From positions 396,001 through 460,000 of the forward strand of contig JAEMWC010000652.1 in the NCBI GenBank assembly GCA_016490735.1: a DNA stretch of 64,000 nucleotides, in the 5' to 3' direction. The DNA comes from Pachyseris speciosa (Eukaryota > Cnidaria > Anthozoa > Scleractinia > Pachyseridae). Shown here in pieces: positions 1-12,879 of this stretch (the first letter of the stretch is position 1; the number at the start of each line of letters is the position of its first letter). A program made the position numbers and the translations under genes. The notes beneath the pieces are model-generated. The model ran no database searches. It was not told where the DNA came from and saw only the letters and a list, made by a program, of their open reading frames with translations.

Positions 1-1213
1 AGTGCCTGCGAGGGAAATTGCATTTTTAAAGCCGATGAAATGCAAGTGCGTGTCTCAAAATCTGAGAGAAAGTCGTCAAAAAGCTGTCAAGAAAATGTCA
101 AAACCTTCCTCCTTCACGCTTCCTTTGAAAAAGTTAGAGATCTTTGTCCGAAGACTGTAAACAACGAAGTTGCATAGTACTATATTCCTTATTGCGCCTA
201 TTCAAGGATTAGTGTCTTCTTGAGGAAGTTGCCAAAACTACTATTTACTCTTTTAACATAGGGAAAACACGATATCTTTGGTTGATAGAACTTGTGAGTA
301 TAAAAAATTCAATTTGAAACGGCGTTCTTACTGCCTTCTTTCAATGTGCAGTAATCTAAAGCTAACCGTCTCTTTTTTACCTTTTATTTTAGCCTTGCCG
401 GTTTTGAATCAATGCTACTTTAGCGTTCAAGTGCTTGCTACACACCTGAAGACTATGATGTTTATTGGAGCTTACCGTTGAATCGAGTAAGGTGCCTTCT
501 CGTCTTGATAAGTTTGTGAAAGGGTAAAAGCTGCCGTACGTGTTACTGCTAAGGTTCTGGTAATGGCTTCTGACGTTGCGAACGTGCGCGTTCCTTGGTG
601 TTGTTGCTGCAGATGACGTTGTGTAAAGTGTCATCCAATAAATGTTTACGTAACCCTACTAACAACCATTACCCTGTTCGCACCTTGATAATGGCTGCTC
701 TTTGGGTCTTTGAGGTTTCCTTTTCCTTGTGCTCGTTTCAAATACGCAATTCTAAACCAACTCAAACAAGTGGTCCACACTGAAACATGACTTGTAGCAT
801 GCAGTTACCCATCCACAGTTAACTGACTTCCAGAATGGTGATGTATGTGCCTCTTTTCTTTCTTTTTTCATTTCTATTTGTGCAACTCCCTCGAGGAAGT
901 TGCTTGCTAAGTGATAAAACTGTTAGCAAATATGCTTTTCCAACTATGTGTTGCAACGATTAAGAAGATTTCGTTGCCCGTTGGAAAGGTACGCATGTTG
1001 TCGGATGTGGTAATTCGCCTTATGCATTTGAAACTACGTCAAAAACAGGTTGCTGTGATAGGTCAAATATGTCACGGCTCGTGACCTGACTAGGTTGAAA
1101 ATCAAACATGAAAGCTGAGTTTGAGGTTCTTCTCCGGAAGATTTTTGAAATTCAGACAGAGCCGCAACAATGACGTAGACCGTAAAGAGGCTACACCGCA
1201 GTATTCCTTATTA
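1..1213. repeat. Copy 1 of a 1,565-bp-period tandem duplication
   Basis: This stretch is repeated almost base for base at 1566-2780; only about four small differences are visible (single-base changes and 1-3 base indels). The copy begins before the window edge. It contains intron-like signals: GTGAGT near 293, a pyrimidine tract ending in AG near 393, and GTAAGG near 486. These hint at a transcribed unit, but no convincing protein is seen. Confidence 0.9.
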
Positions 1214-1299
1214 CAAACAATCAAACAGAAAAAACTGAAGACAACAAAAGAACAGACTTATGGCCTTGCAGCGGTTCGGCATTCTTTTTTTTAAAAGCT

Positions 1300-1492
1300 T
1301 AGATTTAATTGAAGGTAGAAATTCAAAACTTGAGGGGGAAAGAGCCTATGAAATGCATGTGCATGTCTCAAAATTTGTCAGAACGTTGTCAAGAAAATGT
1401 CAAAAACAGCGCGCTTCACGCTTCATTGAAAAAGTTAAAGATCTTTGTGTAAAGCTGTGTAAAGACTGTAAACAACAAAGTTTCGCCGTCTA
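1300..1492. repeat. Diverged internal sub-repeat between the two tandem copies
   Basis: The sequence is a clearly diverged version of the first 170 bases of the unit. It shares blocks such as GTCAAGAAAATGTCAAAA and the AAAGTTA-AGATCTTTGT region, but with many substitutions. It shows that an older, smaller duplication is nested within the recent one. Confidence 0.7.
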
Positions 1493-1565
1493 ACTTGATT
1501 TATTGTCGAGTTTTTTTTGTTTTTTGTTTGAACCGGTAAGAATCAGCTTGTGGATGTTTTGGTAA

Positions 1566-2780
1566 GTGCCTGCGAGGGAAATTGCATTTTTAAAGCCGAT
1601 GAAATGCAAGTGCATGTCCTCAAAATCTGAGAGAAAGTCGTCAAAAAGCTGTCAAGAAAATGTCAAAACCTTCCTCCTTCACGCTTCCTTTGAAAAAGTT
1701 AGAGATCTTTGTCCGAAGACTGTAAACAACGAAGTTGCATAGTACTATATTCCTTATTGCGCCTATTCAAGGATTAGTGTCTTCTTGAGGAAGTTGCCAA
1801 AACTACTATTTACTCTTTTAACATAGGGAAAACACGATATCTTTGGTTGATAGAACTTGTGAGTATAAAAAATTCAATTTGAAACGGCGTTCTTACTGCC
1901 TTCTTTCAATGTGCAGTAATCTAAAGCTAACCGTCTCTTTTTTACCTTTTATTTTAGCCTTGCCGGTTTTGAATCAATGCTACTTTAGCGTTCAAGTGCT
2001 TGCTACACACCTGAAGACTATGATGTTTATTGGAGCTTACCGTTGAATCGAGTAAGGTGCCTTCTCGTCTTGATAAGTTTGTGAAAGGGTAAAAGCTGCC
2101 GTACGTGTTACTGCTAAGGTTCTGGTAATGGCTTCTGACGTTGCGAACGTGCGCGTTCCTTGGTGTTGTTGCTGCAGATGACGTTGTGTAAAGTGTCATC
2201 CAATAAATGTTTACGTAACCCTACTAACAACCATTACCCTGTTCGCACCTTGATAATGGCTGCTCTTTGGGTCTTTGAGGTTTCCTTTTCCTTGTGCTCG
2301 TTTCAAATACGCAATTCTAAACCAACTCAAACAAGTGGTCCACACTGAAACATGACTTGTAGCATGCAGTTACCCATCCACAGTTAACTGACTTCCAGAA
2401 TGGTGATGTATGTGCCTCTTTTCTTTCTTTTTTCATTTCTATTTGTGCAACTCCTCGAGGAAGTTGCTTGCTAAGTGATAAAACTGTTAGCAAATATGCT
2501 TTTCCAACTATGTGTTGCAACGATTAAGAAGATTTCGTTGCCCGTTGGAAAGGTACGCATGTTGTTGTCGGATGTGGTAATTCGCCTCATGCATTTGAAA
2601 CTACGTCAAAAACAGGTTGCTGTGATAGGTCAAATATGTCACGGCTCGTGACCTGACTAGGTTGAAAATCAAACATGAAAGCTGAGTTTGAGGTTCTTCT
2701 CCGGAAGATTTTTGAAATTCAGACAGAGCCGCAACAATGACGTAGACCGTAAAGAGGCTACACCGCAGTATTCCTTATTA
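1566..2780. repeat. Copy 2 of the tandem duplication
   Basis: It matches 1-1213 at a constant offset of 1,565 bases. Similarity stops abruptly just after the TTCCTTATTA block, where copy 1 continues into unrelated sequence. The few differences point to a recent duplication, or to two haplotypes joined in assembly. Confidence 0.9.
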
Positions 2781-3261
2781 AAACGTGCAAGTCTGCGACC
2801 TGCGATATATATCGAGTACAACTAAAGCCAAGTGTTTGCGTCTCTTATGAGTGTCTCCGTTATTGCTAGGTCCAAGCAGGTCGGCAAAATGTTTGGTAAC
2901 TTAAACGTACACTGCTACGCTTTTTGGACGTAAAATCGATAATTGAACAAGGAAGTTTATTATTTCTGTGGAAAATACGGAAACATCACTCAAAGTCTCA
3001 GTAAACGGAAATTTTATAATGAGTACCTCCGGTCTCAGATGCTCATTTCAGGTACTTTTTGTCACGGTTGGAGTGAAGATGCAGTGTTCCTTCCCTTTCA
3101 AGTGCGCGGTTTGGAGAAAAGTCAATAGCAATATGTTTGTCCACTTGATTTGTAATGGACCAAACGTTATAACTTTCAACATGAATACCTAGTCTGTTTT
3201 TCTTTATAACACCGAGAAACTTGTGCATCCGGTCATTGCTCTCCTACTTCCACCATATCAT

Positions 3262-3520
3262 TTTATTAGGTCGCTTTTCCTGCAGGCCTCTTTGGCTTCG
3301 TTCCATGCCAAGCCATTATTCTTCAGATCTTTGATAGCTATACATGTATATGGCCTTACGACTGTGTAAGTCTCTTTTTTCCTGACGTTTCCATTTCAGG
3401 AACGTTTTTGTTACGTCATCTTTCTCCTTCCTTGACGTATGCCCAATCCATCTCCATCGTCTACGCGTGATTATAACCTCGAATCGCTCTTGCTCTGTAC
3501 TAGCCCATAAGTTCAAACTG
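3262..3520 (-). mobile_element. LINE 3' fragment (reverse transcriptase C-terminal tail)
   Basis: Read on the minus strand, the frame contains RRRWRWIGHTSRKEKDDVTK, the W-IGH-xRK tail seen after the reverse transcriptase domain in RTE-like and related LINEs. A second frame continues with NGLAWNEAKEACRKSDL before a stop. The two frames are joined by a frameshift, so this is a dead 3' remnant. Confidence 0.65.
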
Positions 3521-4094
3521 GAGCTAACGTTCTGTCGTCCAAGTATTTGTAGGAGTCAAATTATTTTAAAATCTCAAGAATATCATAAATTGGTCATTGA
3601 TATTGTTAGCTCTTGTTTTGAGGGTTGTAGAGGCTTGTTGTGCTCTTCTGCACAAATACAAGAATGCCTTCACCATCAGCAAAAATCGTTGTTTTACAGC
3701 TGTCATCTCATGCCAACTATAAACTATTCTGCCATCTCGACAGGCTTGTCTAGTGCATGACCAGTAAAAGACCAAATAAAAAAGAAAACGAAGCGAAGGT
3801 AAGTGAAGGTAAGCTTCCCTGTCTCAGTCGAGTTACTTGGGGAAAGCCAACGATCTGAGCAAGAAATGGTGGGCCTTTAGCAGGAATATTTCTGGAAAAT
3901 CCTGAAGGTTCTTTGATCAGCCGAAATGGTTTTGGATACTATGCACACTCCCAACATATAGGAAAAACCTCGGCCTACTGAAAGAAAAATCACAACGAGC
4001 CCTAGGTTGAATAAATGAGTTAACTGAGAAACGTCTTGTTGATTTTACTGGATGTTGAAAATAATTAGGAATGGTCAAACAATGTTCTTATTAA

Positions 4095-4430
4095 TTGCTA
4101 AATAAAATGTCTGTAGGGGGTGCATTTTTCGTCCAATGATTCTAGTGACAATGATTTCTGCATCTGAGTGAAACTTGAGCACCAGTCATAGTCCCCCTTT
4201 ATAAATCGAACTGCCCGGCACTGAACTGCTTTAATCTTGTCCACTTGTTCCACACTGCTGAGCCATGTTCCAAGTGAGGCCTCACAAGTGTAACATAAGC
4301 TGCACGTTTGGTGGCTTCTGAGCAGGGATACAGATTCCTTTTTACAAAACCAAGAACTGAACTAGCTTTCTTAACAATCTTGCACACACTATTATTTAAG
4401 TACAATCATCACTCAAGACTGTTGTCTTTT
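4095..4430 (-). mobile_element. CR1/jockey-like LINE fragment, frameshifted
   Basis: The minus-strand frame from 4405 reads KKASSVLGFVKRNLYPCS and LVRPHLEHGSAVWN, a hallmark of the region after the reverse transcriptase palm in CR1/jockey-group LINEs. After a frameshift near 4245 the frame continues as DKIKAVQCRAVRFIKGDY, equivalent to the usual 'iE-vQrrAaRFv-gdy' block. Both ends are missing, so the copy is inactive. Confidence 0.7.
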
Positions 4431-4667
4431 AATATATGTTGTGAACATTGAGAGTTTTGTGTCGTACCTTGCGTCATACCACGTCACGAACTGTGCAAGG
4501 TTTTACCTTTGTGTTCTAGAGAATTCCAATATTTGCGTTCATGCAAGTTTCGTCAACTGGAATACGAGTGGCTTACTTCTTGCTCAGTTCTGAAACTGCG
4601 CTCAGTTCTCGAGTGCTGCTCCAATCGTGGGAATGCTTTTCTTTGGGCTGATTGAAACTGTCAGCTG

Positions 4668-5114
4668 GACACGACGTTGGCTGTCGTGAAGGCGTTGCAA
4701 AACCAAAAGATCTGTAAGGTGCTTTACAACGTTCTCTCTTGGGTTCACCACACACGTGTTGGAATGCTGAGGTAGGAGAAAAAAGATCTTTCTCCTATTA
4801 TCCGTCATGCTTTGAGCAATGCTGACGAGTCCCAAGTAAGACGAAACAGTTGGCGAGGTTGGTTGGTACCGCAATCTGGAGATGAGCAAATGCGCATCCT
4901 TGAGTGTACGCCCAGTCTTGCAAGCGTAATATTAACCGTCAACATCAGAACCGTAAGAGAATTAGTGACTTTAGGACTTGAAAGAAGGTTGGGCCGTCTT
5001 TCCGGTGGTGTCTTGCCAGATGATCTCCACGCTCTATTGGTCGGAAAAAAGGTTTCAAATATCCAATCGGTGAAGGCTCGGGTTTTGAAACTTAACCGTT
5101 CTTCCTCTTCGTGA
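4668..5114 (+). pseudogene. Unidentified reading frame with internal stops
   Basis: One + frame stays protein-like for about 150 codons. It is interrupted by TGA just upstream (about 4659) and TAG at 4773, and ends at TGA 5112-5114 after four serines. The longest uninterrupted part, 4776-5111, has a hydrophobic-charged alternation (for example LASVILTVNIRTVRELVTLG). The minus strand is also open for 117 codons here, so the coding strand is not certain. I do not recognise a family. A decayed transposon gene or a chance open stretch are both possible. Confidence 0.25.
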
Positions 5115-5289
5115 CATGCCTTCGCCCAAGTGGTTTTTGAAAAGAATCTTAACCCCAACTAAACAGGAAAAAGAAAGAGGTTTTAAGATGGAAACGCAAT
5201 TATTGTATAGGTAACTGTGAACGTTGAATTTGTTGACTAAAGATTTGAAGGGTGAAACTCTGTGCCAAAACGGGCCTTTCCACACTGAG

Positions 5290-8200
5290 TCAGGTCAAAA
5301 TCTTATTTATTGTTTGGTAGTTTGTCACTGTCTAATGAGTTGTTACAAAGATCTTGAAGCATAGAAACAATTACGCAGTGATTACCTTCGAGCAGCTTGC
5401 TTTCATTGGTCAAAATACGTTCGTGTACTTGTTAAAATTAGGAAACTTCGCAAAATATCGTTTAAAATATTGAAAAAGTAATGGTACTCCAGCGAAATGA
5501 CTTGGCTTGGCTTATTTGAATGGTTATCTTTATGATTTTATTCACGGGCTGATTGAAGACCAGACCTGAATCAGTATTGCTTTGCTCTGTGTTAGGTTAG
5601 ACTGTTGTCTTAATGCTTATTTCTCACAAATTTCTGTTCTGTCTTTCGGTAACAGCTAACGTCGATTCATCATTTCTGAAATAACTTCCTTTGCCTATGC
5701 CTCTCCCTATTTTTAGTTAATTTTACTTATGATATGATATGGAATGACACTGCATTTTACACTCTCAGTGGCAATACGCTCTGTCTGAAAATATGGTGGA
5801 AAACAAGTTTCGAGGCGCCAACTGAATAGCAAGAAAAATGGCGCCTTAGACAAGAGGTTCATTTTGAAAATAACTTCCTTCCTAATTAATTAGGATTTGT
5901 CTAATAAAACGCTCTCAAATTTTTGTTCGTCACTTGGGAAGAAAAATGTAAATATGGGGAGTATTTTTCCGGGTATGCAAACATCACTCAAGTTGTATTA
6001 CCCTTCAAGTTTCCCTTTCAGATTATTCCCACATGAAGTCTCGGATCATTTAGCGTGACAAAATTGTAAAGTGTAACTGCATAAACTTCAGATATTCAGC
6101 AGTAGTTTCTTTTGCTGTAGTTTGCATTTCGCAAGATTACTCCCAGTAATTTCTAATCGAGTCTGTGAACGAAATCTGAAAGTCTAGTGAACATTCAAGT
6201 GAGAGTGATGGTGGCTGGCTCTAACGTTTATGTATGACTACTGAACTGATTAGATAACTGTGAAGCAGTGAAATTTTGGGATTTTGTGAAGTCTTGAACG
6301 AAAAAACAAGACTTAGATCAAGTCGCGCTAAAGACACGCATATGGTTTGGATGAGGAATAGTGAGTATTGATCGATGTGGCATCATTGCTTCCACTAATA
6401 AAATATCAAAAGCCACTTAATGGTAAAGAGTCCCGTGACGTTATGAAACCCAGTGACGGAGAGAAAGAGTCTAATATCTTCAAATGCTTTTAACCAATGT
6501 TTACTTGAACGTTTGCGAAGAATCCGGGCTCAGGCATCCACTGGACGCTGTCATTCTCCGATCTTTCAATTTATTAAAACGGAAATCCTAGAAAACGGTT
6601 AGAAAATCTTTTACTTTCTCAGCATGAAATGCTATACGTGCCATTTCTTGTCACATCTAAAGGTGCTCATACGTGCGCGTTCGGCATTCAAATATCGTCG
6701 TATGGACGTCTGTTGTGCTCGGGCTGATAAGATCTAGATAAGGTAATCTCCTAGTGCTTTCTTTGAATGTCTATACTGGCGTAGTCGGTAGCCGGCTCAC
6801 GTGGGCTTCACGAAGGCTGGTATAGAGCAAGAGAGGGTATTGGAACCACTGTGGTTGTTTGCATGGAACTGGAAGGCCACCGAGTGCAAACATGACATGC
6901 TCAAATCTTTGCACAAGTTGCCTGTTTAAGGCTGGTACTGTAAGCTTAGGGTTAAATGACCGCAGAAAGAAGGGCATAGGAGTGTTAGCTTCCAATAATG
7001 GGAGCAGAGTCAAACCAAAACCAGCGGCAAGGAAGGGGCATGGTCACTTCCTTTGCTTTTCCGTTCACGAAAGCTACTCTTCGCCTTTTATGGTAAACCG
7101 AGAATAAAAATTCTCACGCTTCCCACGAGGTCAACGCATGCAGGCCTCGCAATCCCTAAAGCGCCCAAACAACAGCAACAAAAATACCAATTAAATTTTG
7201 CACAAATAGAAAATGAAAGTAATGCTCAAGCTAAAATCCCACGGCTTAAAGTGAGAACCTTGTTCCTCGAGTCGAAGTTTGACTAATAAATAAAAGGGAT
7301 GCTAAGATTCCCTCTCCGCCTTTGCGTGTTGGCTTGTACGTCTTTGTCATTTTCCTTTCTACCGTTTTATATTTTGCGCCGTTACCATAGTGAGAGGAGG
7401 GCGAGGGAGGGAGTACCCCGCTCTTCAGGGTCTATGGATATCTTCAGCTTCAAAGGATATTATTTCTAATCGTCTTGATTGAAAAGAAAAGTATAGATTG
7501 AAACCCTCTTTGGCTTTTCTCTCTCTCTGCATTGTTTCCTAGGAGTTGGTTTTTAAATCTCCTTACTTGGTTAAAAGCGGTTAGATAGTGACCGTGTGTA
7601 ATCCCAGTCTGAAATAGCTAAGTCTTGCAGAGTTTACGCTTGAAAAAGAGTATTATAGTGGTAAATTCAGATGTAGGCTAGTAAGCAAACCCATACAGTT
7701 TGATTTACAGTATGCCCAGTGGTTGGAGATCTAAATCTTGCGCTCCCTCCATTTCAAAAGTACCCCCCGTTGGGGAAATGGATCAAAGAATGCGGGGGAA
7801 CTGTTTGGTGCGCGATCCCCTTAGTCTACATTAGACTTTCAGTAATATTCTCATACTCGAGATTCCTCTTCAGTTCTTTTCAGGAGTGACGTATAAGCCC
7901 CTTCGCTTAATCTTATTCAAACTGATGTTACATAACGAACGAATAGGTCGGGACCAAAATGCTGTATAACGTTGATCTGTGGTCATTACGGGCTAATTGT
8001 TTTGGGTGCTAGAGTGAATCAATATCACATTTTTTTTCAATTTGAAATGTATTGAACTAAGCACCCATAGCATTAAATGTGATCGTAACATTTAGTCTGA
8101 ATAAGTCTTAATTAGTATAAGTGTGGCGCTTTGAGTGAAAACTGCGCCTCGAAAATCGTTTTAGCGAGATTTGCCCTGCATCAAGTGCTGGCTCCTTGGG

Positions 8201-10500
8201 GCGTAGTGAAAAGGTTAAAGAGGCAAAGAGTAAAGATTTCACCACAGTTAATCTTAGCGCGTCTCTCTAACTGAACTTGCCCTTGGCCGCATGTCAGCAC
8301 TGACTTTTGTTGAGAGCCAGAGTATGTGATGTACACCATACAATCGTGGTTTCTGCTATCTGGGTATTATGAGTCCTTTTGGAAAATGAATCGGAGAGAG
8401 CTGTTTGCCAGCATTAATGATTTTTACATTCACATTCACAGCGTGTGAAGAAAAGGTACCCACTGCTCGCCTAAATACGAGGTCAAGATTCATGTTATGC
8501 GAGATGTACGTACCATTTTAGACGCGTCAAATGCCAGATAAATGGAACTTGCTTTTTGTTTAACATTTATGGTATTCATCTTCAAAAGTGAATTACAGGA
8601 CAGTTCTTTTGTGGGCATTAGACTGACTGAAGTCCAACCTGAATATAAATTGGGGTAAAGAACAGTAAATTCTTATTACAGTTCCTGGCAGTGGTTCACT
8701 GTTGTCCTATTTTCTTTTAAACTTTCCTTAAGTAAAATTTCTTTCAAAACGTTCCCAGGTTGTCACTTCTTTTTATTAGCTTTAGAAATGAGTATAGGAT
8801 TAAAAGGTACTCTGTCTGTGATCTAGTAAGGGACGCATTGTAGCTGCAGCATGCATTTGAAGCCTTGTTCTTGGTGTGTGGTCTGGCATGTCTTCCAGCA
8901 GTGTTCTATTCTTGGACGAGAAAACTTTTTTTAAAATTGGCTCTCCTTGTCAATGGTGAGGTATCGATAAATTTGTTGACCCATACCTGACGAAATGTTA
9001 AGAGGTTACCTGAGGGCTTATCTGAGATTGTATAGCGTCCAATGCAGTTATAGTACCAATACTCTCCGTGACAATTACCTTTGCTCTACGGAAACCAAAG
9101 TTAAGTGCCTGTCTGAAAAGCTACCGTGCCTTACAGATTATGATATTAACAGCTTGTCACACCTTTTGAGATATAAAATCGCAAACGTGAAAACAAACAT
9201 GGTTGCGTGTTCAAAATCCTATTCATAGCGGACTTCAAATATCCCGCTTCAGTCTCATTGCGTTGGTGAAGGAACTACTCAGGAAGGAAGTGTCCTCACC
9301 GGCGTACGCTAAACGTAGTTCGATATCTATCTTTGTGTATTTCTGCGTTGCCCTTTTCTGGGGCTCACATTGCGTGCTTCATAAACAACAATCTCAGGAG
9401 TAGCATGTTAGTAGCTTTAATTTGAATAGCTGTACTGTAAAACCATCTCGAATCATGACACCAGTTAAAGTTAACGTCGCCTTTTTGTAAGGTGAACGCT
9501 AAAAAAAAGATATTTAAGTGCATACAAATCCTACATACAGGATTATATTCACTCGCATCTAGCTCTTGCGTCGGTGACCAAATTGCCCAGGAAGGAAATC
9601 ACTTAACCGGGTCAGGCTTGCACTGTAAACACAGGTCGATATATTTGTAAACTTTGCTTTATTTTAAGCTTTATTTGCGTGTTAGCGACCATCATTGAGG
9701 ATGATAACATCTTTAACTCTTCAGCACCGAAGACAGACAGCGCCATGAGCAAGTGTTACTCAGCAGCTTTTATTTGCAAGGTCATGCCATTAACCCTCAT
9801 TATGCTATAAGCTGCTATAATTCTACGAAAAATCCACGAATTTATTTCCAAAGTCCAATTTTAGATAATTCTGCCATAACTTGAAGTCCAAGTACTTTAA
9901 ATGTCATTTTTGAGGCAAACGCACAAACACATGACTTTGGTTGCGTTTACTTGTGCATGTGCACCAATCCTTTCTTCCTCAACTTCCACAAGACCTCGTC
10001 TTTTGTTTTTTTTTTAGTTTTTGTCCCGCTTTCCCTTTCGATTTTTTAGTTATTGATGGGTTTGTGGAGCTATGTATCTTCTCTTCGAATATAAATAATA
10101 TACAAGAATGAACATGTGAAAGTTAGATCGTCGCAGCGATGGACTCTGCTGCTGCTAACGTATAGTGTTCACAACTGCGACTATCTTTCAAGTCTCCATT
10201 CTCTCTTTCTGTGGGGAGTAGTCTGGAATCAAGGCAAGTAATTGATGTGTAGGTAATTTTTCTTGTTTGAGGGGAGGGGGGTCATCGAATTTTGGGGGCA
10301 AAATTCTAACACATTTGATTCGATTGAACCCATTCAGGTGTGTATTACAAGCTTTTTTCTTGTTGCACTAGCTGACAATGGCAATCATGTCATATCGCTG
10401 ATGAGGTCTCAAGTGCTGCAGCTTAGTTACACCCAAAACCCTTACGAAAATCGTCTGTTTAAAGCTTAAACATCACGATACACACGGGATTAAAAGTTTG
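5290..10500. other. Intergenic, nothing recognised
   Basis: Only short open frames occur here (for example 6771-7286 on both strands, and 8995-9403). None has a recognisable motif, paired splice sites or a plausible start. No repeat structure longer than a few tens of bases stood out by eye. Confidence 0.5.
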
Positions 10501-10502
10501 GC

Positions 10503-10576
10503 TGAGTTATACCCAGTCGTTTTTCTTATTTTATTTATTTTTTATTTTTATTTATTTATATACCTTTTTGTTTATT
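10503..10576. repeat. Low-complexity (TTTA)-rich tract
   Basis: Interrupted TTTATTTA-type repeats fill the stretch. Confidence 0.8.
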
Positions 10577-10799
10577 TTTTGACACGTGAATGCCACGAGT
10601 AAATATAAACACATTTGCGCGAAGGAAAACGCAATACACAGTTGGCTTCACTTGTACTGTAAAGATAGTTCAATAGGGCGTATGCACGTTACGTCATCAC
10701 CGCCATGTTGGCGTACCGTGAGGAAGAGCAAATAAGGTGAAACCACTCAATTAAGAAGTTTTGGGTAGCAATTAAAGAGTTCCGTTTACAATAATAAAC

Positions 10800-11203
10800 G
10801 TGATAGCTGAGTTAATCTTTTGTCTCACGATTGAGTCACAAAGATATGGATCGCGACGTTTCGACCGCTTAGGCTGTTGTTGATTGGAGGATTTCGATCC
10901 TTGTCGTTCAGACTAGAAATTGTTCCCTCAGCGGTCCGCTTTGGTACTGATCGGTTGTTGTGGTGTTTGATCGTGGGCATCCACGCTTCAGGAATTTCAA
11001 TACCACTGTCCCTGTTGATGTTGTTGATGTCCTAAGCGAGGATCGAAACGCACCAATTACCACCAACCACGGTGCTGCTTATACTCACACGCAGCCAGTC
11101 GACACCATCGCCTGATGAAGACCAGCAGTATAGCGGTCGAAACGTCGCGATCCACATCTTTGTGACTCAATCGTGAGACAAAAGATTAACTCAGCTATCA
11201 TTT
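10800..11203. mobile_element. 404-bp element with about 70-bp terminal inverted repeats, possibly Penelope-related
   Basis: The left arm (10800-10868, starting TGATAGCTGAGTTAATCTTT) is the near-perfect reverse complement of the right arm (11132-11203). Between them, a + frame reads FRNFNTTVPVDVVDVLSEDR and ends with two stops at about 11112-11117. Just before the right arm lies CTGATGA, followed 20 bases later by GAAAC (11112-11143), the arrangement of a hammerhead ribozyme core. Hammerhead motifs and terminal repeats are known in Penelope-like retroelements, so a truncated member in inverted arrangement is a reasonable reading. A fold-back element is the alternative. Confidence 0.6.
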
Positions 11204-11652
11204 GAAATTACGATGACGAACACCTTTCATAATAATAATAAACGTCTGCCTGTTATGAGTTTTTCAACACTTGTTTCCTCCTACCTGCGGGTAGTTAGGG
11301 GTCCATTTTTTTAAAATGAAGGCATTGGTGATCTGTTCAATGAATTTTGAACTGAAAATAAATTATATTGTCGAATGACAAATAAATAAAAATATATTTA
11401 TATTGCTTGTTTATTAAAATGGCCTTCAGTTGTTGTGTGCAAAGTTAGTTCAGCAAACATGTTCTTGTCTTTTTTTTTTCTAGGATACATGACAGTAGAC
11501 AATAGTGAGATATGAGAGCAGAGAAGAGTGAGTGCTAAGTAGCAGTGTAGGTGCCAGAACATGTCCCTATCTGTTCCGTTCACTAAACAGCTTTGAATGA
11601 CTAATTAATAATTCTAAATTTTAATTCTTCTTTGTTTTATCCGTGGCCTCAG

Positions 11653-11743
11653 AGCAGCAGCTTGGCCATTGCCGTGATCAAAAAGGAAATGCTGGACATC
11701 TTTGGGGTGCTCTCTATTTGCCGAAGAAACCAGAAATGTTTTG
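11653..11743 (+). CDS. Isolated candidate coding exon, gene unknown
   Basis: A pyrimidine-rich acceptor ending CCTCAG precedes a 91-base stretch that is open in the frame AGC AGC AGC. It includes LAIAVIKKEMLDIFGVLSIC and is followed by GTACGT, a usable donor. The exon would end in phase 1. I found no phase-matching partner exon nearby, so this rests on splice signals and an open frame alone. It could be chance. Confidence 0.2.
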
Positions 11744-12609
11744 GTACGTGACATTCCGTTCAAAGTTGTTGCAGTGTGTGGGCTCTATGTTTTGCAATGT
11801 GCAGTGTCAATTCTATTCAGTTCTTTCAGTTGATTCTCGTGCGATTTCCGTTTACGGCAATGACAAAGGGGAAGTGAGATAGCTCAGTCACGAAGACACG
11901 AATACCGATGAGGTTGGACCTCTCGTTGGGTGCCTTGTTGGATGGGCTCTAAAATGGCCTTTAGGTTGAAGAATAACGTTAACTCAAACAGTGGGATAAA
12001 ATAGATCTCACCACCTCAGGCATGTACCATCTGCTACCACCATTATCCGCCAAGTGACATTTGAGTTTCATAGGCTGGCACCGGCAAAATTCACCTTCTA
12101 ATCCCTTGAGGAGATTTGTGGTGACGTCTAAAGCAGGAAACGTTCCGAATGCACGTTTGTACTTCAGTTTGATCAGTCGCAAAGAAACCGTTTCTTTGCG
12201 ATGCTAAGCTGCAATTCATAGAACATACGCGATCCAGGGGGGAGATACATCTATCTCTGTTGCCTTGGTGACACTGAAACATTGTAACTTGAGACAATGA
12301 CAAAGCAATGAGACAGGAGATTGTGAGCGATACATTCAGTCTGTGATTTCTTGTAGGGACAAGTGTCTTGTTTGTAAGAACTCAAAAAGTTGGGACTGGG
12401 TTTCCAACTTCAATCTAATTAAGGTTGACAATCAGAGGGTTACTGAGTCAATTAGAAATTTCACACCGCACCATGGGAAGAAATAAAGTTCCTGTTGTAC
12501 AGGACGTGACACTTTTTCCAATGATTTTTGTAGCCAATTTTTCTACATATTGACGAAAACTAAACAATGGTGTTTCAGATTGTTGTACGTTGCATGGTTG
12601 TATAATTAA

Positions 12610-12874
12610 GCCGGTACACACGAAGGGTTTTGCTCCCCGAGCATGCTCCAGTGTCATTTTGCACGACCAGTATACACGAGGGAACATTTTCAAGTTTGCT
12701 CACTTTGCTCCCGGGTCTTGCTCCCCCGAATATTTAACCAGTCGAACATCATGGAGCATTTTGCGGGATGGAAATTCTGCTCCCGAGGATTTATTATACA
12801 TATGACATCATTGGTACACACGCAGGAGCTTTGCTCCAGTGTGCTCCTGGAGCATAACCCTGTGTGCCGACCTT
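12610..12874. mobile_element. Short non-autonomous DNA transposon (MITE), about 265 bp
   Basis: The left end (GCCGGTACACACG, then GGTTTTGCTCC) and the right end (GGAGCATAACCC, then TGTGTGCCGACC) are imperfect terminal inverted repeats of about 27 bp. GAGC-type motifs recur inside. No coding capacity is seen. Confidence 0.6.
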
Positions 12875-12879
12875 AACAA

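Noticed and set aside
4805..5158. 117-codon minus-strand frame
   Set aside because: No recognisable motif or splice context; at least as likely to be the shadow of the + frame.
6771..7286. Overlapping open frames on both strands
   Set aside because: No motif, no start context and no splice sites.
8995..9403. Two consecutive + frames of 66-77 codons
   Set aside because: Composition is unremarkable and there is no supporting signal.
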